A stretch of 64,000 nucleotides of DNA. It comes from Torreya grandis (Eukaryota > Streptophyta > Pinopsida > Cupressales > Taxaceae). The notes beneath the pieces are model-generated. The model saw only the letters and a program-made list of their open reading frames with translations. It was not told where the DNA came from and did not search any database. A program made the position numbers and the translations under genes. Below are positions 1-10,759 of this stretch, piece after piece (the stretch's first letter is position 1; each line of letters opens with the position of its first letter). The stretch is taken from the NCBI GenBank assembly GCA_037957365.1, contig JARHVA010000397.1, positions 5,212,501-5,276,500 on the forward strand. The letters are read 5' to 3'.

Positions 1-298
1 ATAATTAGATCCATAGACCTCAGTCTAAAAATAGATCTAAACATGCAAACACTTGGTTTGTTAGCTAACTACCCGTAATAAGCTCGCATTCGAACCACAC
101 AGGCAACCGACGTCGGTCCCTGTCTGCCTGGGGGTCACCGACGCCGGCCGATCTCTAACCGACATCAGTTGCCTTCCTGTCTTATCCTACCGATGTCAGT
201 TGGCTAGACCAATGCTAGTTTCTTCTGACACTCTACAACTCATCCTATAACCTCCTCCATGTCTACATCAGTGAATCTTTTAGCTCCACAACCTAACA
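1..298 (-). repeat. Copia E 3' LTR (partial)
   Basis: These 298 bases align without gaps to 3236-3533 and end in the same CCTAACA, the complement of a TGTTAGG LTR start. They contain a perfect palindrome ACCGACGTCGGT at 106-117 and decayed copies at 137-148 and 158-169. The left part of the LTR lies outside the window. Confidence 0.9.
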
Positions 299-316
299 AT
301 CTCCCACTTGGAGATA
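299..316 (-). promoter_or_regulatory. Polypurine tract of copia E
   Basis: Read on the minus strand this is CTCCAAGTGGGAGAT followed directly by the TGTTAGG start of the LTR. It is the usual AAGTGGGAG type plus-strand priming site of plant copia elements and fixes the orientation as minus. Confidence 0.8.
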
Positions 317-319
317 AAC

Positions 320-1195
320 AGCTACACTGTACCTGTACCTATACCCTATCTAATCTATTTCTTGGTTTGTATCCCTCTTCAAGATCAATCCTGAAGATAA
401 CCCACCACACACACTGTGATGTACCACCTGTCATCTGAGTACCCTGCCACATCCAAACCTACAAACACATGTAGTGAAGCCCTGACCCTGCATAACATGA
501 ATCCCTGCTGCTGGTCCCTCTCAAATACCTGAGAATCCACTTCCCCAAATTGGCTCCTAACTCTCTGACAGCTCCCACTGCATGGGAATACTCAGGTCTA
601 TACCAGACCTCATGTGATTTTGAACACTGTACCTATCCAGCCCTTAGTGTGCTCCGGCTCTGCATCCTGAACCTCACCAACACCTGATTCACATTAGCTC
701 CCACTGAAGACAAAATCTACCTGTTATCTCCATGTCTCCCATGCTAAAGAATTTTGCTGCTCTAAACTCCTCATGACATGCCACTGAATTAATCTTACCC
801 TTAGCTCAACAAAACCCTGTATGTACAATCCTGCTAGCAAAACATACCATCCACATACAGCAATAGAATGATGTCATGACTCATCATCCACCTAGTAAGG
901 CAAACCATAGTAGTTACCCTGACATTGACTGAAGCCATGCTTCGTCCTCCACTTGTCAAAACTTGTACCACTGTCCTGCAGCTCCTCAAGACCATATACC
1001 TAGTCTTCTGTCTCACGTGTCCATTCTCTCTATTCTTCAACTAAGGTATCCATTCGTCTCTGTGCTTTCATACCAGCTGGCAACCCTACCAAATCTCTGC
1101 TTGGTTCTGCTCCAAGGAATCACATCCTCATCCATGCCAAGCTCACACCTGTTTCCTGGATCCTTCCTGCTCTACAATCAGCAACATGTATAAAG
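320..1195 (-). pseudogene. Copia E: RT and RNase H remnants
   Basis: Remnant of the 3' part of a copia polyprotein (reverse transcriptase then RNase H, which copy element RNA into DNA). At 834-1040 the minus strand reads through a stretch ending IILLLYVDGMFC, matching the RT active-site block LLLYVDDM with the second catalytic Asp changed to Gly. Just upstream of that block lies a degraded YGLKQAPRQWY-type stretch. From about 800 down to 320 a much-interrupted frame resembles the RNase H part (a GYxDxxxAGD-like block). The central RT segment is missing compared with complete copia elements: the copy jumps from the WEHGMESLQ-type N-terminal block, best seen in copy D, to the YGLKQ block. Multiple stops and shifts; not functional. 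Confidence 0.72.
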
Positions 1196-1289
1196 AAGAG
1201 GAACAACGAATTTGAGGGCCTACTTATGTCTTCAATCCTCCGTATGGGTGTTTGAGACTCCTTGACAGTGTGTTGTCCACCCAAAATCT

Positions 1290-1560
1290 GTTACAGTGAC
1301 CGACCTCAGTCACTCCATAGTCTGCATCCGACCGACGTCGGTTCCATGCATCTATCCCTGACTACCGACCCTGCAGATATCAGTGTCCCTGTTGCCGATG
1401 TCGGTCCTCCTGACTGACATCAGTCTTACCTACTGCCAATGTCGGTCCTCCTGACCGATGTTGGTCTTACCCTACCCAACATCGCCGGCTTTGGTCTGCA
1501 CATGACCGACATCAGCACCTGTCTGTTTGACACAGATTCCTCTTGACTGACACCAGTATC
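1290..1560. repeat. Cluster of ACCGACGTCGGT-like palindromes, internal to copia E
   Basis: About ten imperfect copies of a CpG-rich 12-bp palindrome sit here every 20-40 bases. One is perfect at 1331-1342 and GCCGATGTCGGT is at 1394-1405; others are decayed to forms such as CTGACATCAGT. The same motif occurs in the LTRs. Decay is mostly C to T or G to A at CpG, as expected from cytosine methylation. The cluster sits where the integrase and central RT coding sequence should be. Confidence 0.75.
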
Positions 1561-1657
1561 TGTGTTCACCTGTGAGTGATGAATTTTTACCCGTGAGATC
1601 CTTTGAATCAAAACCCATGTCCAAACTGCTCTACTCAGAAGTATCCAGCACCATCCA

Positions 1658-2281
1658 CTAGTTTCTGTCTGCCATCTCCTCCAAGTACACCAAGGCTTTC
1701 CAGTTCTTAAGCCTGTCAAATATATTTGTCTTCCGCTTAAGAACATTCATCTCCTTCCTGCTCATGTGACCAAGCCTACGAAGCCACGTCTCCGCAACAA
1801 AAAAAGAATCAGTAATATAAACAAGTAGATAAAGAGTACCTATTTTCTTACCACCAGCTAATTCAAGTGCATCCACTGTGAGAGTTCTTGTGCATCTCTC
1901 ATCACCCAATATTTCTAAATAAATTAGCCATATCTCCAAACCTGGGACCTGCATGACCTTCATCAACACTTGTGTGTTGGCCGCCTGCAATTTCAGCTTC
2001 ACTTCCCCTTTGCCAATTCTTTGGCAAGGCTTACTAGCTCCTCTACCTGGGGCTGCATGGAAAGAGGCAACCGAATCTTTTATCCAAGATTCAACTTTAT
2101 CCAAGAAACCTCCTAGAGCATCCTATGCCACATAACCTGCAACATCTGCTTCTTCAGTTCCTTCATGCTGATCTGCTACCAACTAACAATAATATTTTAC
2201 CTGCTCTTTCTTTCCATGGGACCGTAAGTGACCATCTATGCTTTTCAACTCCTCCATTCTTATCTTACTTTCATCTACCAT
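1658..2281 (-). pseudogene. Copia E: zinc knuckle, protease and GAG-pre-integrase remnant
   Basis: One minus-strand frame from the ATG at 2279-2281 to the stop at 1658 covers about 207 codons with only two internal stops. In order it resembles the end of gag (GKKEQVKYYC, a degraded CX2CX4HX4C knuckle), a short linker, the aspartic protease (SWIKDSVASFHAAP against the usual SWxxDSGASFHxTP, so the DSG active site is altered), the stretch VPGLEIWLIYLEILGDE (usually VPGLxxNLISxxxLxDE), and a GAG-pre-integrase block TWLRRLGHMSRKEM, which is W(H)RRLGHMS in intact elements. The N-terminal body of gag is missing: the frame starts about 75 bases after the primer site. Copy D (30778-31605) is closely similar. 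Confidence 0.85.
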
Positions 2282-2357
2282 TGCTCTACTCCCACTCGAT
2301 CAAAAACCCTTGAGAGTGACCTGTAACCAAACACAAAACCTACTCCCTGCAACCTTA

Positions 2358-2369
2358 GCTCTGATACCA
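2358..2369 (-). promoter_or_regulatory. tRNA-iMet primer binding site of copia E
   Basis: The minus strand reads TGGTATCAGAGC, the standard plant copia primer site complementary to the 3' end of initiator tRNA-Met, two bases inside the 5' LTR end at 2372. Confidence 0.92.
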
Positions 2370-3191
2370 CTTGTTGGGAATAAACTGGAAGCACACAATT
2401 GATTACCAAACCAAGCAACTTAAATATGCAGAAATTAACCAGAATCACAAGTAACTAGAATTCAGAATAACACATGATATGAGAGATAATACACAACTTG
2501 TATTAACACTTTATACATAAAAAAATACAATAAAGAAGATGCCACTTCTTCTCCACCACCTCTTCAGAGGCTTGCCACACCTCAAGTGAATAGTAATTCT
2601 CTCCTCAAAGCTCTCTCTCTTAGGTCCCAACACACAACTCAAACACAAAGTTGGTGTTCACCTCCCAAGCTCCACGCACACCACAAGTGCTCCACGCACT
2701 CCACAAGTACTCCACGTACTCCATAAGTACTCAAGGTACTTCAAGTAGATCTCCCATGAACCTGAAACAACCTACAATTCAACAGACCATACTTATGGAA
2801 GGAACTCCCTTGCCTTCCTCTTTACTCTATTCGAGTACACACCTGTACTCTAAGTAGATCCTGCCTGATTCTACTCCCAGTTGTGTTGCTGTCCTATCTG
2901 ATCTTGCACACCTGCAAATCAACCTAGTTCTGCACACCTGTGAACCTTGACCTTGCACACACATACACCTGCAGATCAATGATCTTACTTACCATGTAGA
3001 TCTCCTATATAGGCCATGCACTTGTGACCAAGATCCTACACACCTGAAGAATCTTGTTGACTCTCCAAAACCAGCACCCACCTTGGTACTGCTGTGGAAC
3101 TAAGAGGAACACCCTTGCTCACCTCACACACAGAAGGAACAAACTTTGCTCAACTCAAACTAGAACACCTTTCCAATACAACCATGAGTCT

Positions 3192-3199
3192 ATTATATA
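3192..3199 (-). promoter_or_regulatory. TATA-like box in copia E LTR
   Basis: The minus strand reads CTATATAATAG about 335 bp into the LTR, a sensible position for a core promoter. The equivalent in copy D is decayed to TATTTAAGA (about 29385 and 32395). Position and sequence only; no transcript evidence. Confidence 0.5.
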
Positions 3200-3340
3200 G
3201 ATCTCATCCAAACAATGATTAGACATCTAATTACAATAATTAGATCTATAGCTCTCAGTCTAAAAATAGATCTAAACATGCAAACACTTGGTTCGTTAGC
3301 TAACTGCCCGTAATAAGCTCGCAATCGAACCACACAGGTG

Positions 3341-3440
3341 ACCGACGACGGTCCCTGTCTGCCTGGGGGTCGCCGACGCCGGCTGATCTCTGACCGACGT
3401 TGGTTGCCTTCCTGTCTTATCCTGTCGATGTCAATTGGCC
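3341..3440. promoter_or_regulatory. Inverted DRE/CRT-like palindromes upstream of the LTR TATA box
   Basis: ACCGACGACGGT (3341-3352), CGCCGACGCCGGC (around 3371-3383), ACCGACGTTGGT (3393-3404) and a decayed TGTCGATGTCAAT follow each other about 140-230 bp upstream of the TATA-like site in element orientation. RCCGAC is the known core bound by plant DREB/CBF factors; here two cores face each other and overlap to make a palindrome. A role in stress induction is inference. Confidence 0.5.
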
Positions 3441-3799
3441 AGACCAATGCCAGTTTCTTCTGACACTCTACAACTCATCCTGCAACCTCCTCCATGTCTA
3501 CATCAGCGAAGCTTTTAGCTCCACAACCTAACAATCAGAGTGAAGGTTTCTCACTCAGACGTAACATAAATATATTCTTAAAATTCTTAGAGAGGATAAG
3601 GGTATGAGGTAAATAGAGTGGTGAGGGGACTTCAAATGCAAACCTTCAATCTTATTTCAATCATCTATCAATAGAACAATCTATAAAACTCAATTAAATA
3701 ATCATTGTCATGAAGGAAACTAGAGATAAGATAAAAACCATAGATAAAAAGTTCATTGACCTAAGGAGGAAGATGAACAAGAGGTTATAGAGGAAAAAA

Positions 3800-4670
3800 A
3801 TAATGAATAGGAAGTTACTTAAGATCAGGGGCATGAGGAAGGTCAACAAGTAGCTAGAGCTCAAGTAGATGTAGAGATTGTGAATGATATGAAAAAAGTG
3901 AACCCACCCATGTTTGATGGTATGGTATTGGGTGATGGAGTTAAAGATTGGATCACTTAAATAGAAAATTATTGAAAGATTTGAAATTATTTTGAGGTGA
4001 CTAAGGCTATGTGGGGAACTTACTATGTAACTAATGAAGTAGTAATTTGGTGGGATAATAAGAAGCTTGAAATGAACCTTGATTCCACTACCACCATTTA
4101 AGAGTAATTTGTGACTCTTTTTAGATAATGATGGCTACCATAGCTATATTTTGATATAAATTAATAGATTTTAAAAAACCAACATAAGGGGATTTGTTAG
4201 TAAATGAATATTGAGAGAAATTCACAAAGCTCTTGAAGTATGTTCCTCAGTATCATAAGGATGAATGTTTTTAAATTAGGAAGTTAATTATGGGCTAAAA
4301 ACACAAAATTAGTTTCAAAGTGGATGTGCATGGACCATCCACCATGGACAAAGTGTTTGAGAAGGTAGTTGAGAAGGAAAAAAAACTAAAATAACTTGCT
4401 AAGGTCAAAGAAAATTTCAAAAATAAATATGGAAGTTCCAAGATACCCTTTAATAAAAAGAACTAGAAATATAATGGAAATCCAATAATTGATTCAATAG
4501 CCAACATGACAGATTTAGTAATGATTCAAGGAATAGGAAATTAGGAGGTAATTTTAGAGAATGATTCAAGGGTGTTAATTAGGTTGGGAAGAAAGTACCA
4601 TTTCGTGAATGCTTTACATGTGGAGGAGATCATTGTGCTAAGGATTATCCTTAGTAGAATATATATGGAA
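3800..4670 (+). pseudogene. Gypsy A gag remnant with zinc knuckle
   Basis: Gag forms the element's virus-like particle and binds its RNA. About 3890-4400 reads (with stops and shifts) PPMFDGMVLGDGVKDWIT, then a WWDNKKLEMNLD block, an EQFVTLF-like block, and later VDVHGPSTMDKVFEKVVEKE; these follow in order the conserved blocks of a chromovirus gag (PxFDG...W, F..YYP or FYD, QG...V.EY, F..GL, A...E). At about 4613 a zinc knuckle ECFTCGGDHCAKDYP is kept except that the last Cys is Tyr. There is no open frame longer than about 60 codons. Confidence 0.75.
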
Positions 4671-4764
4671 AAAATAAAAATTTGTCCACCTCGACATCAC
4701 AACAAAGAACTTGTTAGTAGTGTATTCATGTAGTAGTGGATAATTGTCAAGGAGAATTAAGGTT

Positions 4765-5065
4765 GAAGTATTAGGTACTTTGTTTGGGAATCTTTTTTTT
4801 ATAGATATAAGAGCTACTAAATGTTTTATCTCTCCTATAATGTTAAGTAAATTATCTAGGAAAACTGGTTTTATGATAAATGCATGGTTAGTTTAGTATG
4901 GGAATGAATCTAAGGTTAAGTTTGAGAGATGTTTTGTTGAGATTGAAATTAAATTTCCAAAATTCAACATGGTTGTTGATCTTTATTAGGTACCACTATG
5001 GTCATATGATGTGATCTTAGGAGTGAATTGGATCTCTAGACACAACCAAATTTGATTATTTTATT
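4765..5065 (+). pseudogene. Gypsy A aspartic protease remnant
   Basis: Reads approximately FFIDIRATKCFISPIM ... VDLYQVPLWSYDVILGVNWI. The first block corresponds to the protease active site (usual form IDSGATHSFI), with DSG altered to DIR. The second corresponds to the conserved DVILGMDWL end of gypsy proteases. It lies between the zinc knuckle and RT, as expected. Confidence 0.7.
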
Positions 5066-5379
5066 AAGAAGGTTGAGTGTTTAGATTATTTAGGGAATCA
5101 AACTCAAATACAAAGACATAAAAAGAGTTGAAACTAAAGAAAATTTTATCCATTTAGCTTAAAAATCTCAATGAAAGGGATGTCAAGCATTCCTAGTCAA
5201 AATAGATGAGATTAGTGAAACTAAGGATCCATCTTTATAAGAGTTTCATTTTTTGTAAGAGTTTTATGATGTTTTTAAATAATAATTATTAGGTTTACCT
5301 CTAAAAATGGAATTTAATTACACCATTGATATCATTATAGGGTTAAAATTATAGTCCAAGGCTCACTATAGAGTTAAAA

Positions 5380-5601
5380 AATTGAGTTAATCAAGTTAAA
5401 GTCATAACTTCAGGATATGTTGGATAAAGGGTTGATTCATCCAAGTGTTTCACCACGGGGTGTACCTTAGTCTTTGTCAAAAATAATGATGGAACCCATA
5501 GTTTGTACATTGAATACCAAATGTTTAATAAGGAAACAATCAAGAACATGTATCCTTTACCTTGCATTGATGATATTTTTGATCAAATGTATAGTGCAAC
5601 A
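5380..5601 (+). pseudogene. Gypsy A reverse transcriptase, N-terminal part, cut by element B
   Basis: Reads with frame changes LKSQLQDMLDKGLIHPSVSP, then a degraded VKKDG...LCIDYR stretch, then YPLPCIDDIFDQMYSAT. These are the usual first blocks of a chromovirus RT (LK.QL..L...GfI.PS.SPWGAPVLFVKK and YPLPRIDDLFDQL.GA). Homology stops at 5601, where the B LTR begins. The missing continuation, including the YGHYEF and FLDDI blocks, is at 42552-43010. Confidence 0.8.
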
Positions 5602-6621
5602 TGTGAAAAAAGAATCCATAAAGGGGAGATTAGTATAGTGTTAGTCAATAAAATACAATCAAAATAAGGATACTAAACACTAAAACCTCTATACTAGACA
5701 CTAGAGAGAGAATGGGTAACAACCATATAATGACAACATAATTAGAAAACAAAATAAATCATCCTTTTACCTTTGTTGTAGCTCCAAACTATCTTGTTAA
5801 ATTGGCTTGCTCATATATGGAATCAAGAAATATTTATCAATAAAGCTCCATTTTCCACCTCTCCTTGGCACTTTGGTAATGTTGGTTGGTTTATCTTTAT
5901 TTGTATTATGAAATTGGCATGGTAATATTGCTAGAAAGGCTTATTGCATCTATTTGAGCATAATAAATTTACACCAAAAGAGTTTATAAATCAATAAGTA
6001 AGTCCTTGTATTTATAGCCTCATAGGTTAACTCTTACCCAAGTTGATTTAGGTTAGGATTTAAGCATGGAATGAGTTCAAAATAGCCCTAGGTGAGTTAA
6101 AGTTAAAATTGAGTTAAGGAGGGTACATGTAATTATGATTTTAAATTAATAGGCATGGCTCTCAAATTAGATATTTTTAGATATTTGTGAGAGATTGAAA
6201 CTCATAAAGGCAATGATGAAGGGGATTGATATTTTAAATTTTCAAATTTATATTTTTAGATATTAATTAATTGAAAATGGATAATTTAGACAAGCATTTA
6301 ATATGGTTTAATTAGTTAATTCATTTTGATTAACATTTTATCTCGTTTAGGAGTTGTTCAAGTACCCCACTTAATGGGTCCATAAGCCAAATTGCCATTT
6401 TTTAGGTTACAAGGTGATTGGGGATGAATCTATGAGAGGTTATTATTATGTACCATATAATACACCAAATAGAGATGCCTCAACATAATTATGAGGATTA
6501 AAAAATGATATACGTATGAAATTGGGACATTCAGTGATTCCTATACTTAATTGCATTATTTGGTAGAAGTCATTATGAAGTCTAGTTGGAAGCCATTTAT
6601 GTCCAAAATGGGGTGTCTATA
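5602..6621 (-). repeat. Gypsy B 3' LTR
   Basis: Aligns along its length with 41551-42551: shared blocks include TGAAAAAAGAATCC versus TGAATAAGGAATCC at the start, CTAGACACTAG, a GTTGGTTTA region and GGTGTCTATA versus GATGTCTATA at the end. Divergence by eye is well above 10 percent, so the insertion is old. Confidence 0.85.
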
Positions 6622-6640
6622 TTTTCCCCCTATTTGGGAA
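6622..6640 (-). promoter_or_regulatory. Polypurine tract of gypsy B
   Basis: The minus strand reads CCCAAATAGGGGGAAAA directly before the LTR start TATAGACACC. A G-run followed by A-run touching the LTR is the normal plus-strand priming site and sets the orientation as minus. Confidence 0.75.
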
Positions 6641-6824
6641 GGTGTTGTGAGATATAAGCACAATAATTTCTTTGTAAAGAGTGAAAAATGTCTTTAATTC
6701 CTAATCCCCAATAGGTGATGGATGAGCTTGGATGCCCCCTCGAAGGAGTAGTTGATAAAGAAGTTTGGTGATTGGTCCATCGAAAGAAGGAAATGATGGG
6801 ACCAAAAGGTAAAGGGGGTGGAAA

Positions 6825-7310
6825 AGATTGATTTGACCAAAGGTGGTTATAATCAATGACATAGTGAGATACCCTAATTGGGTGGATAGAAAGGATGATT
6901 TACCCAAAGGTGGTTATAATCATCTGCATAGCGAGGTAAGAAGATAATGATTTGCCTAAAGGTGGTTATAATTATTATCAAAATTAAAAATATGCCCCAA
7001 TTGTGAAGATAGAGATAATAATTTTCCTAGATGGTTATAATCATTATCACAATGAAAATAGGTCCCTACAAGACATGATAATGTAATGATTTACCAAAGG
7101 CAGTTATAATCATTGACGTAATGGAAACATGCCCTAATAGGGTAAGAAAATGATAATGATTTGCTCAAAGGTGGTTATAATCATTAACATCCATAAAATA
7201 TGCTCCTATAGGGAAATAAAATGATAATGATTTTCCCAAAGGTAGTTATAATCATTAGCATATGGGTAGATAAAAAAATGATTTACCTAAAGGTAGTTAT
7301 AATCATTGGC
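6825..7310 (-). repeat. Tandem hairpin repeats in gypsy B 3' spacer
   Basis: Eight diverged copies of a unit of about 55-85 bp share the core ATGATTT-(A/G)CC-(C/T)AAAGGTGGTTATAATCAT. The core ends (AATGATT ... AATCATT) are complementary, so each copy could fold into a hairpin. A ninth, isolated copy is at about 9125-9152. Tandem repeats in the 3' untranslated region are known for Tat/Ogre-type elements and can seed satellites. Confidence 0.75.
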
Positions 7311-9700
7311 ATTATGGTTTGGGACTATATGAAAAATTGGAAAAGGGGGATTAAAAACTAAATCTATACTCATAGATTAAGTGTAAGTTGGTATAAAGGA
7401 GAAAGATGAATTTGGGCAACCTACAATTATGGAGATGCACATCCTAACTAGTAAGGATTAAAATTATTTCATTATTTAATCACTATGTATTTAGATAATA
7501 TTTGGATAGATTAGGAATTTGTCAGGTGACTAAGGATAAGTACCATGACATGCTTGATTATAATATTCCTTGAGATAACTTTTGTTGTAGCACATGATGG
7601 TATGCATCATCATATAAAACACCCTGATAACTAAGCCAAAATATGCATACATACTAACACACGATCTAATAAACAATTGAAAATAATGCACCAATGATAA
7701 AAAACATGATGACAATGTTGACATATGAATATGGATGGGATTAAGTATAATGTGCAAGAAATCACCTAATGAATGTAGATATACTAAGTCAAGGAACAAT
7801 AATGAAAGCGAAAAAGTAAACAAACACCAATAATAAACAAAAACACAACAAAAAACCAAGAAATAAAAAGTGAATAAAACAAGCAAAAAAACATGAAATA
7901 AACACAAACAATGGTTAATCTCAATGTTAGTGAAAATCAAAAAAAAATTATTCATACATGTGTAATAGAGGTTTTACTCTTGGTGATAGGGTGACCCCTA
8001 AGCTAGATAGTAATGACATAGGTATAACAATGCAAGAATAATTGACACAAGGTTTACCCTAGGCTTTAAGGAAACAATGACACACAAGATGATGACAAAC
8101 ATCACCCTTAGGATATATGAAACAATGAAACAAAAAATTAAAATGGTAGGAAGAAAATAAAAAAAAAGGGATGGACAAATTGACTCTAAATGTACTAGGA
8201 GTAGATGTTACCTACATAGTTCCATAAATGCAAGGTCAAACATGAACTTAAGGCCAAATGTAGTTCTCCCAAGATATGGGATAGAAGAAAAAGATGATCA
8301 ATAAATTGTGATTGATGTGTAGAGGAAAATGGGAATGGTCTCACAAAATGGCAAGATCATAAGAAATGGTTGCTTGTAAAATGACAAGAGCATAAAATTA
8401 AGGCCAATAAGGATGAGGAAAATAAAGGAAAAGTGGTTACTTTTGAAATATATAGGAGTCCCAGAATCCTTAAGGTAAATAAGTGGCCAAAAAAGAAAGG
8501 AAGGTGTAGTTGGGCTAATATGAGATACCCCATGTATCTAAGTGCTACATATATAGTTTGTGCATACCTCAAGATTATGTAGTTCTCCCAAAAATAGGAG
8601 GACAAAGACCAAGGTGGTATAGAAATAAAATAAAAAAATAATATGTCCCAAACCTAAAATTTTTGATGGCTTTATATCTCACATGCATATTCTAAGCCAA
8701 TTTTCATGATTTTGTAGATCTTTTACCAATGTTTTTTGAATTTTATAAGTGTCTCAAATCAATTTAGAATGATTAGAGACTAAACAATCCAAATCATAAA
8801 ATGAAGAGAGCATGGCTAAACCATGCTTACAAAATGATGAGAGAATTCAAACTTAAAATGCTCACAAAATAATAAGAGCATGGGAAAGGTGATTGAGCTG
8901 ACCTCAACATAAATTGAGTGTTCCCTAAATAATCCCATTAGGACATAAATTCACTATAATTTTTATTTATAGTGGAATAATTGACTTGATAGCAACAAGT
9001 TATTAAATTAGGCAAATAGCAAAGTATGGTAATAGGAATGGTAAGGTGATACGATAATGTATGGTAAAGGGGTTATTCCTAATTTGACTATAGGAAGTTA
9101 TAATTAATATCAGAGAGTGGGAAATTGATTTAACCAAAGGAAATTATAATCATTATCACTCATAATGAAATGAAATAATAAATGAAGGATGCAACTACCA
9201 AACCACTATCATACTGGTCTAAAATATTGCCTCTATCTAGAATACTAAATCAAATATTAAAAAATTGATCTAGATCCCCTCACTAAAGGTGCCCAAAGAA
9301 CCAATGGAATGAAACCAAGGTCAAAATGATGGGGAGGAAGGGTAAAATAATTGTGGTAAAACTTGAAGGCATGGTAGAATGGTACATGGTATGGTACAAA
9401 GAAGATGATAGTATGGTAAAATGTAAATGTGCCTCTTAGACAATACTTCAAGTATCTCAAGTGAAATAATACTTGACTTATATGACATTCATTGGATCAT
9501 CAAGTTCATCTATATCTGGTGTAGTGATATTGTATACTCTAGATCCATAATTTATAATAATAATACATGGGCTTATCCAATTGAGTTTGAACTTGCCTTT
9601 TTTATTCTTTTTATCCATGGTGTTTATTTTATTTCATTTGAGAACAAGATCCCTAGTCTTTGACTCTCTATGTTTGACCCACTAGTTATATTGGCCATAT
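7311..9700. other. 3' spacer of gypsy B, no gene recognised
   Basis: AT-rich sequence between the tandem hairpins and the integrase end. The only long frame, 7530-7955 on the minus strand, is Phe/Leu/Tyr-rich because the strand is T-rich, and has no recognisable family. Poly-A rich stretches are frequent around 7790-7930. Confidence 0.6.
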
Positions 9701-10520
9701 AATCTATTTTTGGTATGATTTAAGGTTGTTGATAGTGGCCATGCATTTTTAATCAAGTAACTCTAGTTTTTGTAGGAGAGAAACTCTATAATCTTCATCA
9801 TCTAGGACATGTTTCATTAAGATACACAAAAAATGTAACTCAAAATCAAAGGGAATATTGGATTCAGTGCCATAGACTAGGAAATATGGAGTGGATCCAA
9901 TTGGAGTATAATAATTAGTGTGATATTCCTAGAGGGTAAAAAATATTTGGAGGTGCCAATCATGGCCAACATCATTGAAAATATTTTTAAGGATGTTGAC
10001 AATGGTTTTATTAGATGCCTCTACTTGACCGTTACCTTGTGGATAATATACTATAAAAAAATGTTTAGTGATATTTTAATCAAAACAAAAAAATTTAACA
10101 TCCTTATTTTTAAATGATCTACCATTATCAGATATAATGTTAGGTGTGATACCATAACAACAAATGAAATGATTAGATATGAACTTCAAAATCTATTTTC
10201 CAGTCATGTGAGGAGTATAGCTTCAACCCACTTAGTGAAATATTTGGTAGCAGTAAGGATGTGTTAATGGCCATCACATGAGGTTGGGTATATATTACAA
10301 ATGATATCAAGTCCCCACATTGTAAATGGACATGGTGTAAGAATTGGTTTGAGTGTTTTATCTAGGGTATGAATCAAATTGGCATGCCTTTGACATTTGT
10401 CACACTTTTTTACATAAACAACTGCATATTCTTCCATAACTAGCCAATAATAATCAATACATAAGAGATTTTTGGCCAAGATAAACTCACTGGTGTGGGA
10501 TCCACATATTCCATAAACTT
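9700..10520 (-). pseudogene. Gypsy B integrase remnant
   Basis: Integrase inserts the element cDNA into the genome. 10264-10479 is an open minus-strand stretch with IDYYWLVMEEYAVVYVKKCDKCQRHA (first residues of the zinc-binding domain end, CxxCQ kept), followed by PFTMWGLDIICNI, the start of the catalytic core (WGLDIIGP in relatives). It continues in the same direction with ILTATKYFTKWVEAI and degraded FSTPYYPQGNGQ-like and LRxA-type blocks down to about 9700. Stops interrupt the core. The sequence style (CQRHANLIH..., PWPF..WGLDIIGPI) is that of Tat-lineage plant gypsy elements. Confidence 0.85.
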
Positions 10521-10759
10521 CTCATAATGCTAATGTTGTTTCTACCAAATTTAAAAAATTAAGTAGAGTTCCATCAAAGCTATGACAATAAAGGGTTGGT
10601 CCAAGTAAGGTATAATGAGAGGCATGGTGGGTAAAGGCATTTTTTTGTTTTCATGATAGGTATGGTGGAATGATATGGTCATGAAGTTAATTATAAAGGT
10701 TTGAGTACCAAATAGAGTTGGGACCAACAATATCATAGATCATTGTGATGGTTAAAGGT

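Larger units (their letters stand above)
1..3533 (-). mobile_element. Non-autonomous Ty1/copia LTR element, copy E (3' end cut by window edge)
   Basis: Minus-strand element of LTR - primer site - short internal region - polypurine tract - LTR. The complete 5' LTR (in element orientation) is at 2372-3533 and the truncated 3' LTR is at 1-298. By eye the two differ by about 8 percent over the shared 298 bases. The internal region is only about 2.07 kb, against more than 4 kb in an autonomous copia element. It keeps zinc-knuckle, protease and GAG-pre-integrase pieces and small RT/RNase H remnants, and lacks the integrase core. A second copy with the same layout lies at 28682-32733. The right flank (3534 onward) is the 5' part of gypsy element A. 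The target duplication cannot be checked because the left end is outside the window. Confidence 0.88.
2372..3533 (-). repeat. Copia E 5' LTR (1162 bp)
   Basis: Bounded by TGTTGGGAA at the left and CCTAACA at the right (TG...CA). It is about 120 bp longer than the LTRs of copy D, with an extra GTACTC-rich stretch around 2700-2760. In element orientation it starts with the palindrome-bearing U3, then a TATA-like site, then CAC-rich sequence toward the R/U5 end. Confidence 0.9.
3534..5601 (+). mobile_element. Gypsy element A, left half (leader, gag, protease, start of RT)
   Basis: Plus-strand chromovirus-type Ty3/gypsy element, heavily mutated. Its 5' LTR is not in the window because copia E is inserted in the leader. 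Coding homology runs gag (from about 3800), zinc knuckle (about 4613), protease (about 4770-5065) and RT N-terminus (5380-5601). It stops abruptly in the RT at the codons for S-A-T of FDQMYSAT and resumes at 42552 with the expected next residues (FSKID-like). The 36.9 kb in between is element B and everything inside it. Confidence 0.85.

Noticed and set aside
7530..7955. 141-codon hydrophobic minus-strand frame in the position of a possible env-like gene of gypsy B
   Set aside because: Hydrophobicity follows from T-rich composition; no signal peptide pattern, no glycosylation or fusion motif, no recognisable family.
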